Positions 9,141 to 18,668 of a stretch of 64,000 bases of DNA are shown here, one piece after another. Each line of letters opens with the position of its first letter. Within the stretch, counting starts at the first letter, position 1. The DNA comes from Betaproteobacteria bacterium. GTDB taxonomy: Bacteria; Pseudomonadota; Gammaproteobacteria; Burkholderiales; Burkholderiaceae_C. The notes under the pieces are model-generated. The model ran no database searches, was not told the DNA's origin, and saw only the letters and a program-made list of their open reading frames with translations. The stretch is taken from positions 1 to 64,000 of the forward strand of contig RFYV01000003.1 of the NCBI GenBank assembly GCA_009921265.1. Reading direction: 5' to 3'. Position numbers and translations under genes: made by a program.

Positions 9141-9923
9141 ATGGATTTAGGAATTAAAAACAAAAAAGCAATTGTTTGTGCATCATCGCAAGGACTAGGC
9201 TTGGCGTGTGCCACGGCATTGGCACGTGAGGGGGCTATTGTTTATATCAATGGACGTGATGTAACGCGTTTGGAAGCTGCCAAAGCTAAACTATCAAACA
9301 CGGTTGCGAGTGCACAGGTTCATATCGTAGCTGCTGATATCACCACCGAAAAAGGCAGAGAAGCATTAGTCAATGGGTGTCCTGATGCAGATATCCTCAT
9401 CAATAACAATGCAGGTCCACAACCAGGCAATTTAGCAGACTGGGATCACTCCGCGTGGATGGTTGCTCTAGAGTCCAACATGTTGGCGCCTATTTTGCTC
9501 ATTCGTGCGTTGATTCCTGGTATGCGTCAAAGAAAATTTGGACGCATCGTTAATATCACCTCCGCTATGGTTAAAAGTCCAAGAACACACATGGGTTTGT
9601 CAACATCAGCGCGCACAGGTCTGACAGCTTTTTCTAAGGCAGTCGGTATTGATGCCGTGATTGATAACGTTACGATTAATAATTTATTGCCTGAGCGAAT
9701 CGATACACCCAGGCAAGAATTTTTAGCGCAGCGAATGATGAAAATGCACAGTATTGATCACGCAGAGGCCAGGCGTCGAATTGTTGAAACGGTTGCGGCT
9801 AAACGATTTGGAACACCTGAAGAATTTGCTGATGCGTGTGCGTTTTTGTGTGCCGCTCAATCGGGTTTTATTTCAGGTCAAAATTTGCAACTCGACGGCG
9901 GTTCTTATTCTGGTTTGATTTAA
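9141..9923 (+). CDS. SDR-family oxidoreductase
   Basis: Rossmann N-terminus (KKAIVCASSQGLGLACATALAREGA), NNNAGPQPG, C-terminal SGQNLQLDGGSYSG. The usual YxxxK motif looks altered (see findings). Confidence 0.88.
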   Translation: MDLGIKNKKAIVCASSQGLGLACATALAREGAIVYINGRDVTRLEAAKAKLSNTVASAQVHIVAADITTEKGREALVNGCPDADILINNNAGPQPGNLADWDHSAWMVALESNMLAPILLIRALIPGMRQRKFGRIVNITSAMVKSPRTHMGLSTSARTGLTAFSKAVGIDAVIDNVTINNLLPERIDTPRQEFLAQRMMKMHSIDHAEARRRIVETVAAKRFGTPEEFADACAFLCAAQSGFISGQNLQLDGGSYSGLI

Positions 9924-11063
9924 ATGCCGATTTACCTCATTGCACTGCTTTGTGTTTTTAATCACAGTTGTTTCGGTGGCAGTCGCATGGCGATTGCACT
10001 CTATGCACTCGATTTAGGTGCATCTCAGTTTGATGTGGGTGTGTTGATGGCCTTTTACGCTTTGTTTCCCGTTTTTTTAGCGATATGGGTGGGCAAACTG
10101 GTTGACAGGATTGGACCCCGAAACCCAATGATGTATGGAAGTTTGGGCGTTGGATTGGCAACTTTATTGCCGTCTTTTTTTCCAAGCTTGGCTACTTTGT
10201 ATTTTTGTTCATTATTGATTGGTTTTTCTTTTCATTTTTTCTTTATTGCAGTTAATGGCGTGAGTGGTGGAATTGGAGGGCCAGAAAATAGAACCAAAAA
10301 CTATGCCGTGGTCAGTATTGGTTTTTCAAGTGCTGCTTTTTTAGGACCATTTACCACTGGGTTTGCGATCGATCATTTTGGTTTTTTGACCGCTTTTCAA
10401 TTTTTATCGGCGCTTACATTTGTGCCTTTTTTATTGCTGTTACTTAAGCCTGATTTTCTACCAGGCCCCAACAAGCAAAGTAGCGATCGATCTAAAAATA
10501 AAATCACAGATCTATGGAAAATACCGCAACTGCAAGGCGCTTTTATCGCAAGTGGAATTTTATCGTCAGGACTTGATTTATTTCAATTTTATTTTCCTGT
10601 GTATGGCCACTCGATTGGTTTGTCTGCTTCCATCATTGGTACTGTTATGGCGTGCTTTGCAGTGGCAACTTTTAGTGTGCGTTTGATCATTCCCTATTTT
10701 GTTAAACATTGGGGAGAAGCTGTCATCTTGATGTACGGCATTTTTATTGCAGCGTTTGCAATCGCACTGTTTCCATTTTTTGCCAATCCTTGGATTCTGG
10801 GCATGATTGCATTTGTTTTGGGTCTGGGCTTGGGCAGTGGCCAGCCAATGTCGATGTCACTCATTTATGTATTGGCCCCCGATGGGCGTTCATCAGAGGC
10901 TGCAGGACTTCGAATCATGATCAACAACATGGTTCATTTTTCATTCCCGTTGGTGTTTGGAGGACTCGGCACTGCTTTGGGATATTTCCCTGTCTTTTTG
11001 TCGAATTCTGCATTGCTCATGTCGGGAGCTGCATTTTTAAAAACAAAATACAATAAAAAATAA
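9924..11063 (+). CDS. MFS transporter
   Basis: Multiple TM segments; MFS loop motif GKLVDRIGPRNPMMYG between TM2 and TM3. Confidence 0.85.
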   Translation: MPIYLIALLCVFNHSCFGGSRMAIALYALDLGASQFDVGVLMAFYALFPVFLAIWVGKLVDRIGPRNPMMYGSLGVGLATLLPSFFPSLATLYFCSLLIGFSFHFFFIAVNGVSGGIGGPENRTKNYAVVSIGFSSAAFLGPFTTGFAIDHFGFLTAFQFLSALTFVPFLLLLLKPDFLPGPNKQSSDRSKNKITDLWKIPQLQGAFIASGILSSGLDLFQFYFPVYGHSIGLSASIIGTVMACFAVATFSVRLIIPYFVKHWGEAVILMYGIFIAAFAIALFPFFANPWILGMIAFVLGLGLGSGQPMSMSLIYVLAPDGRSSEAAGLRIMINNMVHFSFPLVFGGLGTALGYFPVFLSNSALLMSGAAFLKTKYNKK

Positions 11064-11083
11064 ATTAAATAGGTTTCAACGAA

Positions 11084-11635
11084 ATGCCACTCTCAACACC
11101 ACACGCGCGCAAACCGATTCATGATCGCAAAATTCATATGCAAGCCTATCAAAGAGATGATGGCTTTTATGATATTGAATCGCATTTGGTGGATACCAAG
11201 CCTTATCCCTTTAAACGTTTTTTGGCAACTGAGCCTGCCCCACCGCACACACCGTTGCATGATTTATGGATTCGTTTTGTTTTGGATGAAGACTACGTTG
11301 TTCAATCCATTGAAGCTGCTTCTGACGTGACGCCTTTCCCGATTTGTAAAGAGGCTGAAAATACATTGAAGGTGTTGATCGGTGAGCGCGTGGGTTCGGG
11401 CTGGTCAAAGATGGTGAAAGAAAAACTACGCGGTGTGGCCAGTTGTACTCATTTGGCTGAGATGTTGATACCGATGGCAACAACAGCGCTTCAAGGAATT
11501 CGTGGCCTCAAATTGGGCGATTTTTTGAATACAAAAAGTGAAGGCAAGCCTAGACATCTGAATAGTTGTTATGCCTATGCGGAGCACCGCGATGTGGTGC
11601 TCAAGATTTGGCCTGAATATCATCGAAAAAATTAA
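11084..11635 (+). CDS. DUF2889-like protein
   Basis: RKPIHDRKIHMQAYQRDDGFYDIESHLVDTKPYPF is DUF2889-like. Confidence 0.75.
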   Translation: MPLSTPHARKPIHDRKIHMQAYQRDDGFYDIESHLVDTKPYPFKRFLATEPAPPHTPLHDLWIRFVLDEDYVVQSIEAASDVTPFPICKEAENTLKVLIGERVGSGWSKMVKEKLRGVASCTHLAEMLIPMATTALQGIRGLKLGDFLNTKSEGKPRHLNSCYAYAEHRDVVLKIWPEYHRKN

Positions 11636-12654
11636 TCCGCCTTCACACCCGCACTTTTAATAATTCGCGCCCACTTTGCAGTATCAGCTCTCAAATACTC
11701 CGCAAATTTTTCAGATGAACTGGTAAGTGGATCCATTCCTTGTGCGGCCAGCTGTTCTTTCCATTTTTCATTGGTAAATAATTTTGCGGTTTCACGATTG
11801 AGTCGCTCAATCAAATCGGGCGTCGTACCTTTGGGTGCCATCAAACCAAACCAAACCGACGCTTCAAAACCTGCGAGGCCAGATTCTGCAACGGTTGGTA
11901 ATTCAGGCGCAGAGGCTGTGCGTTGTGCACCCGTGGTAGCCAATGCCTTGAGGCTACCCGCCTTGATGTGTTGAAGCACAGAAGAGGTTGGCGCGAACAT
12001 CACCATCACGCGACCTGCAATCAAATCCGTCACCGCTTGAGGACTGCCTTTGTAGGGCACATGCATCATTTGAATATCAGCCATGTTGTTAAATAATTCT
12101 GCGGCAAGGTGAGTGCCTGTTCCATTGCCTGATGATGCGTAAACAACAGAACTGGGTTTTGATTTTGCAAGTGCAATGAGTTCTTGCACCGATTTAACGT
12201 TAACCGATGGATGAACCACCAACAAGTTGGGGACGCTAGCTACAATTCCAATGGGTGCGAAGTCGCGCAAGATATCAAAATTCGCGCTGGGCATCAAGGT
12301 GGCGTTGATGGCGTTTGCCACCGTTGTTAAAAGAAGTGTGTAGCCGTCGGGTGCAGAACGCGCAACAGCGTCAGCGCCTAAATTACTTCCCGCGCCCGGT
12401 CTGTTTTCGATGGTAATTGGTTGTCCGAGGCTTTCGCCTAAGCGAGTTGCTAGCAGGCGGGCAAGGACGTCAGAAGAGGCACCAGGCGGAAAACCTACAA
12501 CCAGCTTGATGGGTTTGTTAGGATAGTTTGAATTGCTCTGTGCCCATAGGGACGTGCTTGTTGCGCAAATGGCAATCACGACCCATAACAATGAACGGCA
12601 TAAGAATTGAACTTGTTGCATGCTGTCTCCTATCTGTCTACTGTGTGTGCTCAT
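11632..12654 (-). CDS. Bug/TctC-family tripartite tricarboxylate receptor (start probably 12621)
   Basis: YPNKPIKLVVGFPPGASSDVLARLLATRLGESLGQPITIENRPGAGSNLGADAVARSAPDGYTLL. Confidence 0.93.
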   Translation of the reverse strand: MSTHSRQIGDSMQQVQFLCRSLLWVVIAICATSTSLWAQSNSNYPNKPIKLVVGFPPGASSDVLARLLATRLGESLGQPITIENRPGAGSNLGADAVARSAPDGYTLLLTTVANAINATLMPSANFDILRDFAPIGIVASVPNLLVVHPSVNVKSVQELIALAKSKPSSVVYASSGNGTGTHLAAELFNNMADIQMMHVPYKGSPQAVTDLIAGRVMVMFAPTSSVLQHIKAGSLKALATTGAQRTASAPELPTVAESGLAGFEASVWFGLMAPKGTTPDLIERLNRETAKLFTNEKWKEQLAAQGMDPLTSSSEKFAEYLRADTAKWARIIKSAGVKAD

Positions 12655-12712
12655 TTTTGTCGATGCGTTGTTATAGTAGCCTAAATTTCAATCAATTTCA
12701 CGGGAGACGCAC

Positions 12713-13636
12713 ATGATTGACAACATCGCTTACAAAGAACCCTTGGTGGTTGGCAAAGAGCATTGGACTAGCAAGGGAGATGTCAAACTTTTTATTTGGG
12801 AAAAAAAGCGCCATCCATCGACCAACTATCGCGGCACCATTATTTTTAACCATGGATCTTCATGGTGTTCGCAACCCTCTTTCGATTTGTACGTGCCAGG
12901 GCGGCCTTATTCGTCGGTGATGGATTGGTTTGCAGCGCAAGGCTTTGATACCTGGTGCTTTGACAATGAGGGCTATGGTCGATCCGACAAATACCGCCCG
13001 ATAAACTTTGGTATTGATAACGGCGCAGATGATTTGGCTTGCGTGATGGACTATGTATTAAAAGCCAGTAGCTTAAAGCAAGTGATGTTGTATGGCATTT
13101 CTTCGGGTGCACTTAAAGCAGCTGTGTACACGCAAAAGCATCCAGGAAAAGTATCTCGATTGGCGCTCGATGCGTTTGTGTGGACGGGTGAGGGCAGTCC
13201 CACATTGGTTGAGCGAAGAAAAAAATTACCCGAGTATTTGGCTTCCAATCGCAGGCCATTTACGCGTGAAGTGATTCAAAGCGTATTCGATCGCGATCGG
13301 CCCGGTACCGCCGAGCAAGTGATGATTGATGCATTTGCAGACGCATCGATGGCATTGGATACAACAGTGCCTACAGGTACTTATGTGGATATGTGTTCTA
13401 AGTTGCCGATGGTGGACCCTACCAAGGTGTTGGTACCTACCATTGTGATGCGTGGTGAGTATGACGGTATTGCAGGTGTAGACGATTTGATCGATTTTTT
13501 TAGGGGACTGCCCCATGCCGACAAACAATTTGTTTGCATGCCAGGCGTTGCGCATGCCAGTTTTCAGCAGACCAATTATTTGTTGGTGTATGAAACCTTG
13601 TTGGGATTTTTTGGCAGAGTCAAACCAGTTTTTTAA
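12713..13636 (+). CDS. Alpha/beta hydrolase
   Basis: Alpha/beta fold with YGISSGALKAAVY nucleophile region, GYGRSDKYRP, late Asp/His (MRGEYDGIAG...GVAHASF). Confidence 0.82.
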   Translation: MIDNIAYKEPLVVGKEHWTSKGDVKLFIWEKKRHPSTNYRGTIIFNHGSSWCSQPSFDLYVPGRPYSSVMDWFAAQGFDTWCFDNEGYGRSDKYRPINFGIDNGADDLACVMDYVLKASSLKQVMLYGISSGALKAAVYTQKHPGKVSRLALDAFVWTGEGSPTLVERRKKLPEYLASNRRPFTREVIQSVFDRDRPGTAEQVMIDAFADASMALDTTVPTGTYVDMCSKLPMVDPTKVLVPTIVMRGEYDGIAGVDDLIDFFRGLPHADKQFVCMPGVAHASFQQTNYLLVYETLLGFFGRVKPVF

Positions 13637-13639
13637 ACC

Positions 13640-14062
13640 TCAAGGCTTGATGTACGCATAGCCTTCTTTGGATTGCAGTCTTCCTACTCTCACTACGCCC
13701 GAGGGTGTAAAGTCTGCATCCATAATAAATTGCTCTTTTTTGAGATTTCTATTTTTAAGCGTAATCTCACACACTTCAAATTTAACTTTTCTGGCTTTGA
13801 GTGCTGACACTAAGGACGCGTAATCAATACTTGGATTATTTTTATCTTTAGCGCCTTCCATTAAAAAATCAACACCGTCTGCATGCGTGACTACAACAAT
13901 TTCTGTGTCAGGTGCAACGTCTAAGTGGTTGCGAATGTTGCGCAGTCCTTTGGTTGCTTGCGCAGCCGCATTGTCAATGTGATAGACCACTTTGTCCGCT
14001 TGTGCCCACGTGAGGGTGCTAGTGAATAGACAAATAGCAACGAGGAAATTTTTGATTGACAT
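13640..14062 (-). CDS. DsrE-family-like periplasmic protein
   Basis: Signal peptide, then KVVYHIDNAAAQATKGLRNIRNHLDVAPDTEIVVVTHADGVDFLMEGAK...VKFEVCEITLKNRNL. Confidence 0.7.
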   Translation of the reverse strand: MSIKNFLVAICLFTSTLTWAQADKVVYHIDNAAAQATKGLRNIRNHLDVAPDTEIVVVTHADGVDFLMEGAKDKNNPSIDYASLVSALKARKVKFEVCEITLKNRNLKKEQFIMDADFTPSGVVRVGRLQSKEGYAYIKP

Positions 14063-14085
14063 GGGATGACCTTGGTTAAAAAAAA

Positions 14086-15072
14086 TTATAAAAAAACAAC
14101 TTGTAATAATGTATCAAAATGAAAGCCACGCAAAATAAAATGGTGAATGTGAGCGGAAATGCGGTACCAAGTTAATTCTGCGTGCACACTCCAGTTGACA
14201 AAGGGATACAGAACAGCGTGTGACTGTTGCAACTGAGGTGCCAAAACTTCTGTATACGTTTTTGATAGTGCCAATCGATGGGGAATCAACCATGTGCCCA
14301 ATATGATCGCCAAAGACAAACCACTTACTGTGTATCGTCTGATCCAAATCTTGAGTTTGTTTTTGGATCGCAAATATTGCATGATCAACAAAGCCACGCA
14401 TTGCGCCAAATTGAGCAAACCAAAAAATGAAGATAAAGCCAATGTGATGGGTGGCGAGATGAGATTGCGATAAGCTTTATTCAAGGTTTCTTCAGAAAAA
14501 ATGGAAATCCATTCTTTTTTAACAACGAGTGTTTTGTCATAGGGCGCATCGAGATCGCTGGGTTGCAAGCCCAAACCCAAAACAGGAAATAAAGCAAAGA
14601 GTGTTTTTTCTTCGGGTTCATCAATAGGGTTGATCAAAATCGCTTGACCCTGCAAACGCAATTCACCACTTGCAGCCAATTTGGCCAATGGCAGCAATTG
14701 AATACTCATTTGTTTGTCGCTGATACTGGCACGCGCCACCAATTGATCCAAAATAACTTGTTGAAAATTCCACATGGCACTCATGCCCACAATCAAACTC
14801 AATAAAACTGCAATCCAGCGTTGATCCATGTGCATGTCTAACCAGCGCACAATTAGCATCGAGAGACCAAACCCTGCTATTAAACGCCCCCAAGTTTGTA
14901 AGCCATCAAATTCAGATTGAGACAGGGAAGCGCCCGCAGACTCCAATAAGCGGTGATTAAAAGACAATTCGATCAGCGCATAAAGGCCAACGATACAGGC
15001 AAAGGCAAATGAATAGTGAAGGGGTTGGCGTTTCATTCTTACATTGTTACAGACGTTTTCATCAAAATACAA
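14086..15072 (-). CDS. Hypothetical multi-pass membrane protein (start probably ATG 15036)
   Basis: Several hydrophobic segments; MKRQPLHYSFAFACIVGLYALIELS is a more plausible N-terminus than the track start. Confidence 0.6.
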   Translation of the reverse strand: MYFDENVCNNVRMKRQPLHYSFAFACIVGLYALIELSFNHRLLESAGASLSQSEFDGLQTWGRLIAGFGLSMLIVRWLDMHMDQRWIAVLLSLIVGMSAMWNFQQVILDQLVARASISDKQMSIQLLPLAKLAASGELRLQGQAILINPIDEPEEKTLFALFPVLGLGLQPSDLDAPYDKTLVVKKEWISIFSEETLNKAYRNLISPPITLALSSFFGLLNLAQCVALLIMQYLRSKNKLKIWIRRYTVSGLSLAIILGTWLIPHRLALSKTYTEVLAPQLQQSHAVLYPFVNWSVHAELTWYRISAHIHHFILRGFHFDTLLQVVFL

Positions 15073-15105
15073 TAAGATAACTCTAACCCTACATGCCAGT
15101 TATGC

Positions 15106-16968
15106 TTGTTCATGCGATTAAATCTGTTTGCATTCTATTTTTATATCACTTTTGTATGCTCTTTTGTGGGGGGCAGCTTTGCTGCGGGTACCAACAACTG
15201 GAAACTCAAGGCTGAACAAACGGGATTTAAAGAAACGGGTACATACGAAGAAGTTGAGCGTATTTGTTTTCAATTGGCGCGTGATTTCTCTTCTGCTGTG
15301 CGGTGCCAATCGATCGGACAAACATCCGAGGGCAGAAACATTTATTCCATCATTGCGAGTCGTACGGGTGCATTAGACCCTGGCACTGCAAAAAATAAAA
15401 ATATTCCTGTTGTCTTGATGATTGCTGGCACACACAGTGGCGAAATTGATGGGAAAGATGCTGGATTGATATTACTCAGAGAGTGGCTATCAACACATCA
15501 AAAAAATCCATTGAATGAACTTATCATCGCTTGGATACCCGTTCTTAATGTGGATGGACACGAAGACCGCGGTCGGTTCAATCGACCCAACCAAAATGGC
15601 CCTCTTGAGCAAGGTGCGAGAACAACTGCACAGCGCATCAACATCAATCGCGATTGGATTCTGGGTCAGTCAACAGAAGTTCGATCGGTCTTGCGTTGGA
15701 TGAATCGCTGGGATCCGTTGGCTATTATCGATCTGCACGTGACTGACGGTTTAAAGTTTCGGCACAAAGTGTCAATTACGTTATCGACTGAATACAGTGT
15801 CAATCAAACTTTAAAAAATAAAACTGCAGAACTTCATCAACATATTTTGAATGAGGTTACTCAATTGGGCCATTTGCCGTTAGGGTTTTATCCACAACTC
15901 AGAGATGTTGATAATCCAGGCGCCGGATTTTTATTAGAAGCCGATGCACCGCGTTTTTCGCATGTGTATGCGGTTTTGCGAAATCGGATTGGACTATTGA
16001 TAGAAAACTACGCGTGGAACGATTACGCAACCCGTATTCAAACAAGCAAAGATACGATTTCTGCAATCGCAAAATCAATCGCTAAACAAAAGCAACAATT
16101 GATGCAAGCCACTCGTTTGGCGGACCAGCAAATCAATCAATGGTCGGGTGCTCATGTGGGTATGGTGTGGGCGAATTCCTTGGAGTTGAACACGCAATTG
16201 ATGCCCAAGTTTTTAGAGTTGCAAGGTTATCGCTACCAAGTTCACAATGACGCCCCAGTTGTGGGTGGTCGCAATATTACATATGACGAGACGGTTCCTG
16301 AGGTTTGGCGTGTTCCATTTTTTAATGAGATTAGAGCAGTACCAGAATCAATGGTTAATTTGCCCCATGGCGGTTATGTGATTCCTGCCGCTTGGGCGGG
16401 GTTGGTCAAACCCTATTTGATTCAACATGGTATTAAATTCAAAACACTCACATCATCAAAAAAGAGTTTGCAATTGGAGGCCTTGCGAGTTCAACCCAAT
16501 GATGTTGTGTATGACACGGAAAGTTTTCAAGGTCGACTCAGAACGAATATCACAGGCGTTTGGCAAGTTGAATCGATTGATTTATACAAAGGGGCGTTGT
16601 TTGTACCTATCAGACAGTCGAAGGCGTTATTGCTCGCTCACTTGTTAGAACCCTTTGCGCCTGATTCATTGTCCTCATGGGGATTATTTAATACGGCCTA
16701 TGAGGTGAGTGACTATATGGCCAATCACAGAGAACTTGAGTTGATACGCTGGATGTATGAAAAAAATCCAAAGATCAAAGATACGTATGGTCAAGAATTA
16801 TTTAATCGTTTAGACGATATCAAACAAAGCTATGAAAAGAGAATGTTGGCAGATGAAAATTTTAAAAAAGATTCACAGGCCCGCATTGATTTTTGGTTGT
16901 CTTATTTGCCTGCATTTGACACAAAATTAAATTTATACCCCATCTATCGATCGGCGTATCAACTGTAG
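15106..16968 (+). CDS. M14-family zinc carboxypeptidase-like protein, secreted
   Basis: Signal peptide; IAGTHSGEIDGKDAGL (HxxE-type Zn ligands), RININRDW, LHVTDG, late LIENYAW. Confidence 0.82.
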   Translation: MFMRLNLFAFYFYITFVCSFVGGSFAAGTNNWKLKAEQTGFKETGTYEEVERICFQLARDFSSAVRCQSIGQTSEGRNIYSIIASRTGALDPGTAKNKNIPVVLMIAGTHSGEIDGKDAGLILLREWLSTHQKNPLNELIIAWIPVLNVDGHEDRGRFNRPNQNGPLEQGARTTAQRININRDWILGQSTEVRSVLRWMNRWDPLAIIDLHVTDGLKFRHKVSITLSTEYSVNQTLKNKTAELHQHILNEVTQLGHLPLGFYPQLRDVDNPGAGFLLEADAPRFSHVYAVLRNRIGLLIENYAWNDYATRIQTSKDTISAIAKSIAKQKQQLMQATRLADQQINQWSGAHVGMVWANSLELNTQLMPKFLELQGYRYQVHNDAPVVGGRNITYDETVPEVWRVPFFNEIRAVPESMVNLPHGGYVIPAAWAGLVKPYLIQHGIKFKTLTSSKKSLQLEALRVQPNDVVYDTESFQGRLRTNITGVWQVESIDLYKGALFVPIRQSKALLLAHLLEPFAPDSLSSWGLFNTAYEVSDYMANHRELELIRWMYEKNPKIKDTYGQELFNRLDDIKQSYEKRMLADENFKKDSQARIDFWLSYLPAFDTKLNLYPIYRSAYQL

Positions 16969-18572
16969 TGCAGTTTTCCTTTGATCATGTCAGCGGCTTT
17001 TTCTGCGACCATGGTTGTTGCTGCTAATGTGTTGGCGCTAGGCACTTGTGGCATCACCGAGGCATCGACCACGCGTAAATTTTGAATGCCATAGACGCGT
17101 AATTGCGAATCAACAACGGCCATTGAATCGTTTGTGGTGCCCATCTTGCAAGTACCCACCAAGTGATAGGACGTAGAGCCTCGTGTGCGCGCAAAATCAA
17201 GTAAGGCCTCGTCAGACATGCAATGAGAGCCAGGTACAAGCTCTGAATGGAAGTGTGGCGCAAGTGATGCGCTCGCCATTAATTCTCTGGCGATTTTGAT
17301 TCCAGCAACCATCACTTGCTGATCGACTTCATCGGTCAAATAATTGGGTTGAATAATGGGTTTATCGTTGACATTGGCCGATCGTAATCGGAGCGTGCCT
17401 GAACTGTTGGGTCTTTGTTGACGTACTCCACAACTCATACCCGGAAAATCATCGAGCTCGTAATTTTTTCCAGATTTGTAACTGGCAGGCGTGAATAAAA
17501 CTTGAATATCACCACGCGTTAATTCAGGTTTTGATTTCCAACACACATGAACCATCGATGGGCTCAATGCCAATATGCTGGGTAAACCCAAGAGCCACTT
17601 GGAAATTTCTATACCTAATCTCCACCCGCGTGATAGCTCATTAATCGACGCTGCATTTTTTGCGCGCGCAACCAATCGAACGGTGAAGTGATCGCGTAAA
17701 TTTTTTCCAACGCCAGGCAAATGGTGGGTGACAGGAATTCCTAAGGCTTGTAAGTCAGTTGAGTCTCCAATACCTGAGTGTTGCAAAATTTGGGGTGAGT
17801 TGAGTGTGCCAGCGCAAATAATCACTTCTTTGTTGGCCATCACATCGTGAATGACACCGTCTTGCAAATATCGAACACCAACAGCACGTGTTTCTTCAAA
17901 TAATATCTTTTGAACTCTTGCATTTACTTGCAACTGAACACCGCCTCTTTTGATTGCGGGATGCAAAAATGCATCGGCGCAACTCACGCGTTTGCCTTTA
18001 TAAATATAGCGTTGAAAGTAACCTACGCCATCGTGGACAACGCCATTGAAATCTTGATTGCGTGGAATGCCGTGATCCATCGCGCCTTGAATGTAGGATT
18101 CACAAAGTTTGCTTTTCCAATCGGGATTGGTGATGGGTAACTCACCATTTCTGCCTCGTACATTCTCGTCAGCAGGGCCGATTCTTTTTTCGGTGCGTTT
18201 GAAATAGGGCAGGATGTCTTTGTAAGCCCAACCCACATTGCCCATCTGTGCCCAGTCGTCAAAGTCTTCGGGTTGACCACGGCTATAAACCAAACCATTG
18301 ATTGAGCTTGATCCACCTACTAATTTTCCTTGCGGTAAATTGATGGATCGTCCATTGATGGAGTCGCTCGGTTCGGTTTCGTACGACCATAAAAAACTCG
18401 GGTCGTACAGTGTTTTTACAAAACCTGCAGGTATGCGAATGTACATGCTCGTGTCTGGAATGCCAGCTTCAATCACGCACGCGGTGTGAAGTTTGTCTTG
18501 TGTGAGTCGGTTGGCAAGAATGGATCCAGCGGTGCCGGAACCCACAATGATGTAATCGAATGAATGGTTCAT
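16959..18572 (-). CDS. GMC-family FAD oxidoreductase (choline/alcohol dehydrogenase-like)
   Basis: FDYIIVGSGTAGSILANRL, LPQGKLVGGSSSINGLVYSRGQPEDFDDWA, YHLVGTCKMG, LRVVDASVMPQVPSANTLAATTMVAEKAADMI. Confidence 0.93.
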   Translation of the reverse strand: MNHSFDYIIVGSGTAGSILANRLTQDKLHTACVIEAGIPDTSMYIRIPAGFVKTLYDPSFLWSYETEPSDSINGRSINLPQGKLVGGSSSINGLVYSRGQPEDFDDWAQMGNVGWAYKDILPYFKRTEKRIGPADENVRGRNGELPITNPDWKSKLCESYIQGAMDHGIPRNQDFNGVVHDGVGYFQRYIYKGKRVSCADAFLHPAIKRGGVQLQVNARVQKILFEETRAVGVRYLQDGVIHDVMANKEVIICAGTLNSPQILQHSGIGDSTDLQALGIPVTHHLPGVGKNLRDHFTVRLVARAKNAASINELSRGWRLGIEISKWLLGLPSILALSPSMVHVCWKSKPELTRGDIQVLFTPASYKSGKNYELDDFPGMSCGVRQQRPNSSGTLRLRSANVNDKPIIQPNYLTDEVDQQVMVAGIKIARELMASASLAPHFHSELVPGSHCMSDEALLDFARTRGSTSYHLVGTCKMGTTNDSMAVVDSQLRVYGIQNLRVVDASVMPQVPSANTLAATTMVAEKAADMIKGKLHYS

Positions 18573-18668
18573 GCGATTACTTTAACAGTATTGAACTGTC
18601 ACATGTGTGATTCGAAAACTCGAAACTAGGTTCGCTTAAAACCTAGGTATACAAGGCCAACTACCCAC

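Noticed and set aside
10420-11056. Two + strand ORFs (88 and 115 aa) inside the MFS gene
   Set aside because: Alternative-frame shadows with Cys/Phe-rich random composition.
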